DNA of 64,000 bases, from the NCBI GenBank assembly GCA_945876095.1, contig CAMCMP010000006.1, forward strand, positions 62,001 through 126,000, read 5' to 3'. Under the pieces are notes generated by a model that saw only the letters and a list, made by a program, of their open reading frames with translations, ran no database searches and was not told where the DNA came from. Shown here in pieces: positions 26,950-35,962 of the stretch (the first letter of the stretch is position 1; each line of letters opens with the position of its first letter). This DNA comes from Chitinophaga pinensis. Lineage in GTDB: Bacteria; Bacteroidota; Bacteroidia; Chitinophagales; Chitinophagaceae. The translations under genes were made by a program, and so were the position numbers.

Positions 26950-28056
26950 ATGTTAGAATCAAATAGAAGGCATTGGCTAAAGCAAATTGGACTCAGTGTT
27001 GCAGGTATTGGACTGTCAAACCTTGATGCTATATCAGCCCCTACAGATTTGTTAGCAAAGGATAGTGCCAATAATTTGCCTATTAGGTTAAGCTCGAATG
27101 AAAACCCTTATGGGCCTTCGCCTTTAGCAAGAGCTGCTATGACTGAAAATATAAATATTAGTAATCGTTACAATTGGCAGCTCTCTACTGATCTTATTCA
27201 AGCAGTTTCGAAAAAAAATAATATTAGTACAAACAATATTTTATTAGGGGCTGGGTCTACTGAAATTTTAGATTTAGTAACAAGATTATCATCTACAAAA
27301 AAAGGTAGCTTTTTAATTGCAGACCCAAGTTATTCTTATTGGACAGAAGCTGCCGAAAAGTTAGGGCTTAAAAAAATTACTGTCCCCCTTACAAAAAGCA
27401 AGCAGCTTGATTTAGATGCAATGCTTAAAGCAATTCAATCAGATACAAGGTTAATATATATTTGTAACCCTAACAATCCTACTGGATCAATTGCTGACAG
27501 AATTGAACTAGTTAAATTTATTAATGAGGCAAGTAAAAAAGCGATAGTTTTAATTGACGAAGCTTATATTGACTATACTAATCAAGAATCTTTAAGCGCT
27601 ATTGCAATAGAAAATAAAAATCTAATAATTGCAAAAACATTTTCAAAAATTTATGGATTAGCGGGTGCAAGAATTGGCTATGCAATTGCAAATAGCAAGA
27701 CTATTGAACAGCTTAGCGAATTAAAGTCTTGGGCAAGTGGTAGTATAAGTGTAGCATCTACAGCCGCTGCGCTAGCAGCATTGAATGACGAAAAATTTGT
27801 ATTAGAAGCTTTGTCTTTGAATAAAAATGCTAGACAATTTACGATTGAAAATCTTAAAAAATTAAATCTTGTCTGCATTCCTTCCAATACAAACTTTATT
27901 TACTTCTCTTTAAATAACTTCAAAAAAGATTTTTTTGAACAACTAAAAAACAACAACATCATAGGAACTAAAATTTATGAGGAACAAGGCAGGTGGACTA
28001 GAATTACAGTAGGCACTATGGAAGAAATGCAAAAATTTATTAGTGCAATTCAATAA
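26950..28056 (+). CDS. HisC-like PLP aminotransferase with Tat signal
   Basis: A 368-residue fold-type I aminotransferase close to histidinol-phosphate aminotransferases. Substrate loop LSSNENPYGPSP is near residues 48-59, VDEAY-type Asp in VLIDEAYIDY, and the PLP lysine is Lys233 in TFSKIYGLAGARIGY. The N-terminus is unusual for HisC: NRRHWLKQIGLSVAGIGLS, a twin-arginine-type export signal. No other his genes are nearby, so it is probably not histidine biosynthesis but an exported or periplasm-directed enzyme of unknown substrate. Confidence 0.85.
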   Translation: MLESNRRHWLKQIGLSVAGIGLSNLDAISAPTDLLAKDSANNLPIRLSSNENPYGPSPLARAAMTENINISNRYNWQLSTDLIQAVSKKNNISTNNILLGAGSTEILDLVTRLSSTKKGSFLIADPSYSYWTEAAEKLGLKKITVPLTKSKQLDLDAMLKAIQSDTRLIYICNPNNPTGSIADRIELVKFINEASKKAIVLIDEAYIDYTNQESLSAIAIENKNLIIAKTFSKIYGLAGARIGYAIANSKTIEQLSELKSWASGSISVASTAAALAALNDEKFVLEALSLNKNARQFTIENLKKLNLVCIPSNTNFIYFSLNNFKKDFFEQLKNNNIIGTKIYEEQGRWTRITVGTMEEMQKFISAIQ

Positions 28057-28127
28057 CATCTTTTTTATTTGAAATTATTTAAAATGAATTCGGGTAAATA
28101 AAATTTCATTCTAATTAACAATAGCGA

Positions 28128-28634
28128 ATGCAAGGAGTCAATACATTTTATTTTAAAGACGATGGAATCATCCCTAATAGTCACCTTCCTGTAATTCTTT
28201 ATAAAAATGTAATCAACTTGGCAGATTCATCTGAATGGCTGGAGACTCAATTCATAAAAAATAATTGGCTAAATAATTGGCGAGCTACTATTTTACCCTA
28301 CGACCATTTCCATAGCAATACACATGAAGTGCTCGGCTTAGGATTTGGGGAAGTTCAATTAAAAATTGGCGGAACCGATGGTGAGGTTTTTACACTTTCT
28401 ACTGGCGATGTGATTGTTATACCAGCTGGTGTAGGTCATTATAGTATTACTGAGCATTCCAACTATCAGTTTGTAGGAGCATACCCCGATGGAAATAGTT
28501 GGGACTTAAAAACCGGACTAGAAGAAGGAGAAAGGAATACTATCATGCAAAATCTATCTAAAGTAAGCATTCCCTTAACAGATCCACTCTATGGCAATGA
28601 GGGGTTTTTACTAGAAAAATGGAAATCACAATAA
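28128..28634 (+). CDS. Cupin-domain protein (YjlB-like)
   Basis: A 168-residue protein with one cupin beta barrel. Motif 1 is HFHSNTHEVLGLGFGE (metal His and Glu, near residues 63-78) and motif 2 is PAGVGHYSI (near 103-111). The PYDHFHSNTHE stretch resembles YjlB-type cupins. Cytoplasmic, no signal peptide. It follows the aminotransferase by 71 bases on the same strand. Ligand unknown. Confidence 0.82.
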   Translation: MQGVNTFYFKDDGIIPNSHLPVILYKNVINLADSSEWLETQFIKNNWLNNWRATILPYDHFHSNTHEVLGLGFGEVQLKIGGTDGEVFTLSTGDVIVIPAGVGHYSITEHSNYQFVGAYPDGNSWDLKTGLEEGERNTIMQNLSKVSIPLTDPLYGNEGFLLEKWKSQ

Positions 28635-28810
28635 TATTATAAATTCTATTCTAAGCCCCTCGCTGCTTTATTTTTCAAATTCTGCCTAGCCCCTATTCTT
28701 TGCGTCAACTTTTGTAACTTTATTAACGATGAGTTACTAGATGACTATTTCAAATATTGCTACCTTTCCAATCGGTTGACAATTTTATCTTATTTTAAAA
28801 TAGACAAGAA

Positions 28811-30055
28811 ATGAAAAATGAAATATTAATTCACATTGATAGTCCAAAACAGCTTGAAAAGCTTTATCGAGATAATAAAACATCTTTCAAAACTGAGTTC
28901 AATTTACTTTTCCCAGAATACAACGAAAATAAACTTTTACAATATTGGGATGAAAGGCTTAATTATCAAAGTTCAGAAATATCCTGGGGTAGCAAGAAAG
29001 AGTTAATCTTTGTAATGGTTCTATCTTTAATAGCGGGTTTCTTAGCTTCCTTTCCTTCTTTTTTTAAAATTGATTCGGAATTTTTTTATACAAGAAATAT
29101 TGCACTAATCATTTTTTCAATTTTAGCAGCCTACTTTAGCTGGAAAAATCTTCTTACAAAAAAGAAAATTATAATTATCGGATTCATTTTTCTAATTGCC
29201 TTGGTTTTCATCAACCTCTTACCGGCAAATAATAATAGCAACACATTAAATTTATCTCTTATTCACTTGCCAATTTTTTTATGGTCAGTAGTAGGATTTA
29301 CTTACGGTGGGAATGCCCTAAATAATCATCATAAACGAATTGAATTTCTAAGATACAATGGTGACTTATTAATTATGTCTGGTCTCATTTTAATTGCATC
29401 TGCTGCACTTACTGCAATTACAATCGGGCTTTTTACGGTCAGTGGTTTTGATATAAAAGACTTTTATTTTGAATACATTGTTATTTTTTGTCTTCCCATC
29501 ATTCCAATACTAGGAACTTTCCTAACACAGACAAATCCTCAATTAGTTAATAAAGTTTCCCCCGTAATTGCTAAAATATTCAGTCCATTGGTTTTAATTA
29601 CTGTGATCGTTTATTTAATAGCGATTTTATTTTCTGGTAAAAATTTATATTATGACAGAGATTTTTTAATGCTTTTTAATGGCTTACTTATTGGAGTGAT
29701 AGCGATTATTTTATTTTCAGTTGCAACTACATCTAAACAAAATAACAGTAAAGTAGGAGACTTTATTCTTTTTGCTCTTTCAATAGTAACAGTTATTGTA
29801 AGCGGAATGGCCCTCTCTGCCATTTTATTCAGGATTTCTACTTTGGGAATTTCCCCCAATAGGCTTGCCGTTGTAGGAGCAAACCTATTGATGTTAACCA
29901 ACCTGTCCTGGATATCGTTCCAGCTATTTAAAACTGTTTTCAAAAAAAATGACACTCGTAGTGTTGAAAATGCAATTGCTTCTTTTATTCCTTTTTACAT
30001 TCTTTGGACTATTATTGTGAGTTTCATTTTTCCATTATTATTTAACTTTAGATGA
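28811..30055 (+). CDS. Multi-pass membrane protein, DUF4153-like
   Basis: A 414-residue integral membrane protein. A soluble N-terminal segment of about 65 residues precedes ten or more hydrophobic helices. Helix spacing and segments such as FSILAAYFSWKN and the C-terminal LLMLTNLSWISFQLFK fit the Bacteroidota DUF4153 family. No catalytic motif is evident and function is unknown. It stands alone between the cupin gene and the permease gene. Confidence 0.65.
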   Translation: MKNEILIHIDSPKQLEKLYRDNKTSFKTEFNLLFPEYNENKLLQYWDERLNYQSSEISWGSKKELIFVMVLSLIAGFLASFPSFFKIDSEFFYTRNIALIIFSILAAYFSWKNLLTKKKIIIIGFIFLIALVFINLLPANNNSNTLNLSLIHLPIFLWSVVGFTYGGNALNNHHKRIEFLRYNGDLLIMSGLILIASAALTAITIGLFTVSGFDIKDFYFEYIVIFCLPIIPILGTFLTQTNPQLVNKVSPVIAKIFSPLVLITVIVYLIAILFSGKNLYYDRDFLMLFNGLLIGVIAIILFSVATTSKQNNSKVGDFILFALSIVTVIVSGMALSAILFRISTLGISPNRLAVVGANLLMLTNLSWISFQLFKTVFKKNDTRSVENAIASFIPFYILWTIIVSFIFPLLFNFR

Positions 30056-30205
30056 GTTCAATAAATAAAATTTGGGTAATGGCAAAATCACAATTGTCTT
30101 TTTTTAATAAGAGCTGTTGTTAGCAGGTATAATTAAAATTGTTATTAGTTTATAAAATAGCGAACTCTAAAATCTATTGATCATAAAAAAATACAATTTA
30201 AAGCC

Positions 30206-31510
30206 ATGCCTATTTCAACCTCTGAAGAAGGTTTAAAAAGAGTAATAGGCATTCAAGGCCTCACGTTATCCATAGTAAACATGGTAATTGGCTCAGGCAT
30301 TTTTGTACTGCCTGCAATTATAGGTATCTCAATGGGTGCCTTTGGCGTATTTGGATATATATTTTGTAGTATTATGATGGCTGCAATAATGCTTTGTTAT
30401 GCAGAAATTGGAGCAAAAATTACTACCAGTGGTGGATCTTATGCTTATGTAGAGAAAGCTTTCGGAAATTTTCCTGGATTTATTATTAACTGGTTATTCT
30501 TTTTTGGATGGGGTATTTTATCCAGTGCTGCAATGATGAATATTATCGCTGATTCTTTAGCGCTTCTCTGGCCTATTTTATTAAACCCATTCATTCGTGG
30601 GTTTCTATTTTTTCTCTTGATGGCAATAATGGTGGTCGTCAATATTCTTGGTACTAAACAAGCCAATATTTTTGTTAAGCTAATTTCAATTCTAAAACTA
30701 TTCCCTATACTTGGGATTATTATTTTTGGTTTCAGTCATATAAAAATTGATAACCTGCATTGGCAAAATGCACCTTCGCTAAAAACATTTAGTGACAGTA
30801 CTTTAATTCTCTTTTTCGCATTTGCAGGATTTGAAGCATCGCTTGGTGTAAGTGGCGAATTCAAAAATCCAAAACGAACAGTCCCGCTAGGAATTTTTTT
30901 TGGAGGTGCCATAGTACTGATCGTGTATATATTATTGCAAACAGTAACTCAAGGTATTCTAGGCGCAGAGATTGTATCCTATAAAAATGCTCCGCTGGCT
31001 GCAGTAGCTGAAAAAATTATAGGACCTGCGGGAACAACACTGTTATTATTTACTGCTGCATTATCTTGTTTTGGTGGAGTAAGTGCTGATGTAATGGTTA
31101 CCCCTCGATCCCTATTTGCTTGTGCCAACGATGGAATGTTTCCAAAATTTCTAAGCAAAGTTCATTCTAAATTTGCAACACCCTATTTAGCAATTATTAC
31201 CTACGCTTCGCTAATATTTATTTTTTCAATATCCGGAGGATTTAAACAACTAGCCACATTGGCAAGTGCAGCATTATTGCTTGTTTATCTATCTGTAATT
31301 TTAGCCACCATTAAATTAAGAAGCAATAAAGAAGAGGTATCAGAAAAAACTTTCAAAGTCCCCGGAGGATTCATTGTACCATTTATTGGAATTGCTTCGA
31401 TTGTATGGTTGTTAACTAGCTTAAACAAGTGGGAAATAATTTCTACTATTATTTTTATTGCTACTATATGCCTTGTCTATTTTGCAATGAAGTGGATTAA
31501 AAAAATTTAA
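30206..31510 (+). CDS. Amino-acid permease, APC superfamily
   Basis: A 434-residue secondary transporter of the APC superfamily. The helix-1 substrate motif is clear in IVNMVIGSGIFVLPA (residues about 22-36), followed by twelve predicted helices. The FFAFAGFEASLGVSGEFKNPKRT stretch near 195-215 is the conserved helix-6/loop region (quoted partly). It probably imports an amino acid or amine with protons. It is monocistronic and convergent with kdsB. Exact substrate cannot be read. Confidence 0.88.
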   Translation: MPISTSEEGLKRVIGIQGLTLSIVNMVIGSGIFVLPAIIGISMGAFGVFGYIFCSIMMAAIMLCYAEIGAKITTSGGSYAYVEKAFGNFPGFIINWLFFFGWGILSSAAMMNIIADSLALLWPILLNPFIRGFLFFLLMAIMVVVNILGTKQANIFVKLISILKLFPILGIIIFGFSHIKIDNLHWQNAPSLKTFSDSTLILFFAFAGFEASLGVSGEFKNPKRTVPLGIFFGGAIVLIVYILLQTVTQGILGAEIVSYKNAPLAAVAEKIIGPAGTTLLLFTAALSCFGGVSADVMVTPRSLFACANDGMFPKFLSKVHSKFATPYLAIITYASLIFIFSISGGFKQLATLASAALLLVYLSVILATIKLRSNKEEVSEKTFKVPGGFIVPFIGIASIVWLLTSLNKWEIISTIIFIATICLVYFAMKWIKKI

Positions 31511-31599
31511 TGCCTCTTTTGAGCTAATTAACTACTCCATCATTTAAGAGGATTGATTTAAGCGGCTCTATGGAAGATAGGTGCCTGCCGCCTTGTAAA

Positions 31600-32325
31600 T
31601 TATAAAAATTTGGATGCTCTAATCAAATCTTCTGGCGTATCGATTTCTATCCCCATATAATCCGTCACTGCCATTTTGATAGAGATTCCATTTTCTAAAT
31701 ATCGAAGACATTCGATTTTTTCAACAGCTTCTAAAGGAGTAATTGGCCAGCTTGTAAAATCCATCAAAGCTTTCTTACGAAAAGCATACACGCCGATATG
31801 TTCATAATAAACTGGGGTAGTTTGTTTGTCGCGGTGATGGGGAATAACACTTCTGCTAAACAACAATGCTTCCATATTTTTATTGACCGCTACTTTTACA
31901 TAATTTGAATCTTCAATTAATTTTTGGTCGGTCATCTCCTGCATTAAAGATGCTACCTGGACATTTTTACCTGCCTCACCTTCAAATAAATTTAATAACT
32001 TTTCTAGCGGCTCTTTTTTTACAAATGGTTCATCTCCTTGAACATTTACAACAATATCAACATTCATTCCAGCTACTGCTTCTGCAATTCTATCACTTCC
32101 ACTTTCATGTTCACGAATACTTTTTATTGCCTTACCTCCATTGTCAACAATTTCATTATAAATCATATCGCTATCCGTTACCACCATTACAGCATCAAAT
32201 AAGCCTGTAGCCATTGTATTATCATAGGTATGCCGAATAACGGTTTTGTCGCCAAGCAATTGCATCAGCTTAGCATGAAATCGAGTAGCTGCATAACGAG
32301 CAGGTATAAGTGCAATTTTATTCAT
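31600..32325 (-). CDS. kdsB: 3-deoxy-manno-octulosonate cytidylyltransferase
   Basis: A 241-residue enzyme that activates Kdo as CMP-Kdo for lipopolysaccharide core assembly in the cytoplasm. The N-terminal nucleotide loop is IPARYAATRFHAK, near residues 7-19. Further family segments are VVTDSD, the HESGSDRIAEA motif and VNVQGDEPF (near 94-102). Length is standard. A TAACTTTG box lies at 32345-32352 upstream. A KdnB-like Kdo 8-oxidase is present at 55363, so the true substrate could be 8-amino-Kdo. Confidence 0.93.
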   Translation of the reverse strand: MNKIALIPARYAATRFHAKLMQLLGDKTVIRHTYDNTMATGLFDAVMVVTDSDMIYNEIVDNGGKAIKSIREHESGSDRIAEAVAGMNVDIVVNVQGDEPFVKKEPLEKLLNLFEGEAGKNVQVASLMQEMTDQKLIEDSNYVKVAVNKNMEALLFSRSVIPHHRDKQTTPVYYEHIGVYAFRKKALMDFTSWPITPLEAVEKIECLRYLENGISIKMAVTDYMGIEIDTPEDLIRASKFL

Positions 32326-32344
32326 TATAAAAAATTGATATGGG

Positions 32345-32352
32345 CAAAGTTA
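32345..32352 (-). promoter_or_regulatory. Candidate -7 box for kdsB
   Basis: On the minus strand TAACTTTG matches TAnnTTTG and lies 19 bases before the kdsB start. No good -33 TTG was found. Confidence 0.4.
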
Positions 32353-32399
32353 GGAATTATGTATTCCTATTTGACTGAAAATATTTGGTAAACATGAAT

Positions 32400-32822
32400 C
32401 TAATCAATCTGCTCCTCCTCAAATTTTTCGGGGAGTCGCTCGCATTCATAACCACAATTTTCACAGTGATATACATAATACGGTGCTACCGCATAACTCG
32501 AAAATATCCATGTAAACATTGCAGTTAAATAATTGGTTGCTCCCGGTTTTGTGATATATGTAAAATTATTGTTGCTACACTTAGGACAAGTTGCGGCATT
32601 TATATAATCTAACTCGTAATTCTCTAATAGTTTTCTTACCCCTATTTCATCTGCTACTTTTACCACCAACTTAATTCCCCCAATAGCATTCGATAAAATT
32701 GGATCTAATGTTACTGTATATTCATCTTTCAAATAACATTCAATTCCCTCTGCGTGTAATTTGGTTAAAATAATATTAGCAGAAAAATAACTGTCAAATG
32801 TTTTTACTGTTACCAGGTTCAT
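32400..32822 (-). CDS. DUF2007 protein with zinc-ribbon-like cysteines
   Basis: A 140-residue protein. The first 65 residues fit the DUF2007/PII-like fold (LVTVKTFDSYFSANIILTKL, about 3-22). The second half has two CxxC pairs, CPKCSNNNF and YHCENCGYEC, which may form a zinc ribbon, around a short hydrophobic stretch (LTAMFTWIFSSYAVA). It may act as an adaptor; no function is established. The upstream SPFH gene ends 37 bases before its start on the same strand. Confidence 0.82.
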   Translation of the reverse strand: MNLVTVKTFDSYFSANIILTKLHAEGIECYLKDEYTVTLDPILSNAIGGIKLVVKVADEIGVRKLLENYELDYINAATCPKCSNNNFTYITKPGATNYLTAMFTWIFSSYAVAPYYVYHCENCGYECERLPEKFEEEQID

Positions 32823-32858
32823 TCCTATTGAGTTTTAAGGTATCCTCTAAAAGTAAAT

Positions 32859-33764
32859 TTATTGCTTTCCGTCAATAATCAATGGAGTGCCTCCCTTTCC
32901 AATTACGATTACTTTGGCATTAGGACTTAGCGACAAGGCCTGCATCGCTTTTATCTGTTCATATTGTAATTGTTGACTTGTAAGGCCCGTGTTAATAATT
33001 TTTTGATAATCGGCTATACCCTGTGCTTCTACTCTTTTCCTTTCTGCTTCCTGCTTTTCTTTCTGTAACACAAACTCCATTTTCTTTGCATCTTGCTCAG
33101 CATTAATTTTTGATTCTATAGAAGCTTTAACAGAGTTGGGTAAAGTGATATTTCTTACTAGCAGCTGTTCCAACATTAAGCCTCTTTTCTTAAAGTCATC
33201 CTCAATGGTTTTATAAATTCTTTGCTGAAATTCATCTCTCTTTGAACCAAATAAATCTACTGCTTGGTAATAGACCGCATTGTCTCGGATTTTTGTACGA
33301 GTAATTGGACGAACAATTTTATCGCGATAATCGGCACCTGTTTCACCTAATAATCTCGGGGCATCAATTGATACTACCCTAAACAAAACAGTAAGGTCAA
33401 TTGTAACTTCCAATCCATCACTGGTTAACACTTTAATGGCATCATCTCCTGCCTTATCTCCTTCATCATGTACCCCGCTCATCGTATAGTTTTGTGTTTT
33501 TACATCCAACGTTTTTACATCCAATAAAGGGTTTATAAAATGTAAACCACTTAACATCACATCTTTTTGAATACTCCCAAATAATATTTTAACGCCTATC
33601 TCTCCCGCATCAATTTGTTTAACGCAAGAGTTCATAATACCAAGTGCCACTAATACAATTGATATCGTCTTGCCCACCTTTTCAAATTTAGAAAAGGAAG
33701 AATTGTTTTTTACTACAACCGTAGCAACAATAAAAAGAATGATTCCCAGAATGATTAGTACCAT
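32859..33764 (-). CDS. SPFH/prohibitin-family membrane protein
   Basis: A 301-residue membrane-anchored protein of the prohibitin/SPFH (band 7) family. An N-terminal hydrophobic helix (about 2-19) and a second weaker one (about 32-48) precede the SPFH beta domain (about 50-200; GEIGVKILFGSIQ, then a LTSDGLEVTIDLTVLFRV strand set) and a long coiled coil (about 205-260, rich in Glu, Lys and Gln). Members form large membrane rings that scaffold lipids or guard the FtsH protease. No FtsH gene is adjacent. Confidence 0.88.
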   Translation of the reverse strand: MVLIILGIILFIVATVVVKNNSSFSKFEKVGKTISIVLVALGIMNSCVKQIDAGEIGVKILFGSIQKDVMLSGLHFINPLLDVKTLDVKTQNYTMSGVHDEGDKAGDDAIKVLTSDGLEVTIDLTVLFRVVSIDAPRLLGETGADYRDKIVRPITRTKIRDNAVYYQAVDLFGSKRDEFQQRIYKTIEDDFKKRGLMLEQLLVRNITLPNSVKASIESKINAEQDAKKMEFVLQKEKQEAERKRVEAQGIADYQKIINTGLTSQQLQYEQIKAMQALSLSPNAKVIVIGKGGTPLIIDGKQ

Positions 33765-33972
33765 ATCAATATAATTTAGACCACAAGGTCACAAAAATTA
33801 ATGAGAATAGCTATTTAAACCCTACAGGCAGATTTCTTCTCTAGTTTAGTCAGATATAATCTACTCAGTTTCATCAATAGACGAATATAGTTTTCAGAGA
33901 AATTTTATAGTCCAGAAAATTACGATGAAGTCTTCGGGATTCGGCAGAAGAATGTTTTTTCTTTAAACAAAT

Positions 33973-33997
33973 CAGGATTTGCCTAAGGCAAATCCTG
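33973..33997. terminator. Perfect hairpin after dnaN, possible terminator
   Basis: CAGGATTTGCC, a three-base TAA loop, then its perfect complement: an 11-bp stem. It lies 54 bases past the dnaN stop on the minus strand. The minus-strand tail (TGATTTGTTT) is only weakly T-rich, so termination may be factor-assisted. Confidence 0.5.
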
Positions 33998-34050
33998 GAA
34001 TATCACAATATTATTTCTAATTCAAAAATCTTAAAGAATTTTGAAGCTTT

Positions 34051-35166
34051 TTAACTATTCAACATCAGTGGCATTACCAACATTAGTAAATCTTCGTTTT
34101 CATCCATTTCCGTTGGTTTAATTATACCCGCTTTGGTGGAAGTGCTCAGTTCAATGATGATATCTTGAGTTTCAGCAGCATTGAGCATCTCAATCAAAAA
34201 CTTTGCATTGAATGCAATTTGTAAATCTTCTCCATCATATTGGCAACTCATTCTCTCATTTCCTTCAAAACTAAAGTCAATATCCTGGGCAGCTAGCTGC
34301 AATTCACTTCCGCTAATAGTAAGCGCAACTTGATTGGTGCTCTTATTACTAAATATACTCACTCGGCGAAGCGCGCTTTGAAAATCATTTTTGTTTAAAA
34401 CCAATTTATAAGGATTGTCTGCGGGTATCACTACTTTATAATCAGGGAATCGGGCGTCAATCAATCTACAAACCAATTCTGTTCCCCCATGCTTTACAAA
34501 TAAATGATTACTGTTATACGATAACATTAGTTCATCATCATTATCAGGCATAGCACTTTTTAAAAGATTCAGTGGCTTTTTGGGTACAATAAATGTATCC
34601 GACTTTGGACAGCTAACATCTTTTCTCTTGTATTTTACTAAACGATGCGCATCGGTAGCAACACAGGTAAGTCCTTTTTTGTCTAGTTCAAAAAATACAC
34701 CTGTCATTGCCGGACGAAGATCATCATTGCTTACTGCAAATAAGCTTTTATTAATTGCAGATACCAAAGCAGAAGAAGTCATTTTAAAAGAATTTGCATC
34801 ATCGGCTACTGGTTCTTTTGGAAAATTATCTGGATTTTCACCCATCACCTTGTACTTTCCATTATCACTCGTTATTTCAATTCCGAAATTCTTATCTATA
34901 GTAAAAGTCAACGGTTGCTCAGCAATATTCTTTAATGAATCCATTAATATTTTAGCAGGAATACAAACTTTACCATTGTCCTTAGCTTCCACATCTAGAT
35001 GAACCTTCATCACAGTTTCTAAGTCAGTTGCTACTACGGTTAACTTATTTCTTTCAATCTCAAATAGAAAGTCTTCTAAGATAGGTAATACGGTATTGGC
35101 ATTAATTACGCCATTAATCAGCTGTAATTGTTTAAGTAGGGCCGAAGAAGAAACGATAAACTTCAT
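34051..35166 (-). CDS. dnaN: DNA polymerase III beta subunit (sliding clamp)
   Basis: A 371-residue clamp that encircles DNA and tethers the replicative polymerase. Three clamp domains of about 120 residues each are recognisable, with MKFIVSSSALLKQLQLINGV at the start, FLFEIERNKLTVVATDLE in domain 1, and the conserved C-terminal ending LVMPLML. Length is normal for Bacteroidota. A TATCTTTG promoter with TTTG upstream precedes it. It is not beside dnaA here, so the window gives no evidence for a replication origin. Confidence 0.96.
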   Translation of the reverse strand: MKFIVSSSALLKQLQLINGVINANTVLPILEDFLFEIERNKLTVVATDLETVMKVHLDVEAKDNGKVCIPAKILMDSLKNIAEQPLTFTIDKNFGIEITSDNGKYKVMGENPDNFPKEPVADDANSFKMTSSALVSAINKSLFAVSNDDLRPAMTGVFFELDKKGLTCVATDAHRLVKYKRKDVSCPKSDTFIVPKKPLNLLKSAMPDNDDELMLSYNSNHLFVKHGGTELVCRLIDARFPDYKVVIPADNPYKLVLNKNDFQSALRRVSIFSNKSTNQVALTISGSELQLAAQDIDFSFEGNERMSCQYDGEDLQIAFNAKFLIEMLNAAETQDIIIELSTSTKAGIIKPTEMDENEDLLMLVMPLMLNS

Positions 35167-35186
35167 AATATTGATTTATATATTAT

Positions 35187-35215
35187 CAAAGATAAAATCT
35201 TTGTGGCTAATCAAA
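35187..35215 (-). promoter_or_regulatory. Bacteroidota-type promoter for dnaN
   Basis: Minus-strand TATCTTTG at 35187-35194 matches TAnnTTTG. A TTTG element at 35212-35215 lies 17 bases upstream, close to the expected spacing. The leader to the ATG is 20 bases. Confidence 0.6.
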
Positions 35216-35399
35216 CAAGATAATATCAACAATCCGTCGCAATGTGACTAACTCTAATATAAACCCGTAAATATATAAAAAATATCTTATTCGTTGGGTG
35301 GTTATCACTCAACCAAATTAAAATAACTTTCCTCGTTCAGTAAAGAATTTAACATTGGCTGATTTCTGGTATGAATTGGTTGTCGATTAGAAATAAACC

Positions 35400-35429
35400 T
35401 TGGATTATATCTGCCTGCGGCTAATTTTG
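35400..35429 (+). promoter_or_regulatory. Bacteroidota-type promoter for recX
   Basis: TTG at 35400-35402 and TAATTTTG at 35422-35429 are separated by 19 bases, a textbook -33/-7 arrangement. The recX ATG follows six bases after the -7 box, so the mRNA would be leaderless or nearly so. This supports the start at 35436 over the upstream in-frame ATG at 35400, which would fall inside the promoter. Confidence 0.65.
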
Positions 35430-35435
35430 TATCCT

Positions 35436-35909
35436 ATGCAGTTGCAAAATTTCACTCCACAACAAGCCCTTCCCAAAATAAAGCATTTTTGTGCCTACCA
35501 AGAACGCTGTCACAGTGAAATAAAAGAAAAATTATATGAATTTGGGCTTTCCTCTTATGACGCAGAAGAAATAATCAGTAAACTGATTGAAGAAAATTTT
35601 TTAAACGAAGAGCGATTTGCAATTCACTTTGCTGGCGGGAAATTTAGAATAAAACAATGGGGGCGAATTAAAATCAAATATGAATTAAAGAAAAAAAATG
35701 TCAGCGACTACTGTATTAAAAAAGCCCTATCTGCTATTAATAACTCAGACTACTTTACCGTATTGTCTAAATTAGCAGACCTAAAATTAAAATCCCTAAA
35801 AAGCGAAAAAAATATATTTATCAAAAAGAAAAAATTACATAGCCATTTAATGTTGAAGGGCTATGAGACTTCCTTGATCCAGGAGGTGGTGAATGATATT
35901 ATAAAATAA
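35436..35909 (+). CDS. recX: Regulatory protein RecX
   Basis: A 157-residue modulator that binds and inhibits RecA filaments. The sequence is made of helical RecX repeats: YQERCHSEIKEKLYEFGL, then EEIISKLIEENFLNEERFAIHF (the NEERFA block is diagnostic), and IKYELKKKNVSDYCIKKAL. The start at 35436 (MQLQNF) is favoured by the promoter. It is separated by about 6 kb from recA, unlike the common recA-recX pairing. Confidence 0.88.
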   Translation: MQLQNFTPQQALPKIKHFCAYQERCHSEIKEKLYEFGLSSYDAEEIISKLIEENFLNEERFAIHFAGGKFRIKQWGRIKIKYELKKKNVSDYCIKKALSAINNSDYFTVLSKLADLKLKSLKSEKNIFIKKKKLHSHLMLKGYETSLIQEVVNDIIK

Positions 35910-35937
35910 AACGAAAGATTTGTTAATACCTATATTG

Positions 35938-35945
35938 TACATTTG
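35938..35945 (+). promoter_or_regulatory. Candidate -7 box for the omega-amidase-like gene
   Basis: TACATTTG matches TAnnTTTG and lies 17 bases before the start codon at 35963. A TTTG at 35919-35922 is only 15 bases upstream, somewhat short. Confidence 0.4.
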
Positions 35946-35962
35946 TTATCAAATACCGTATC

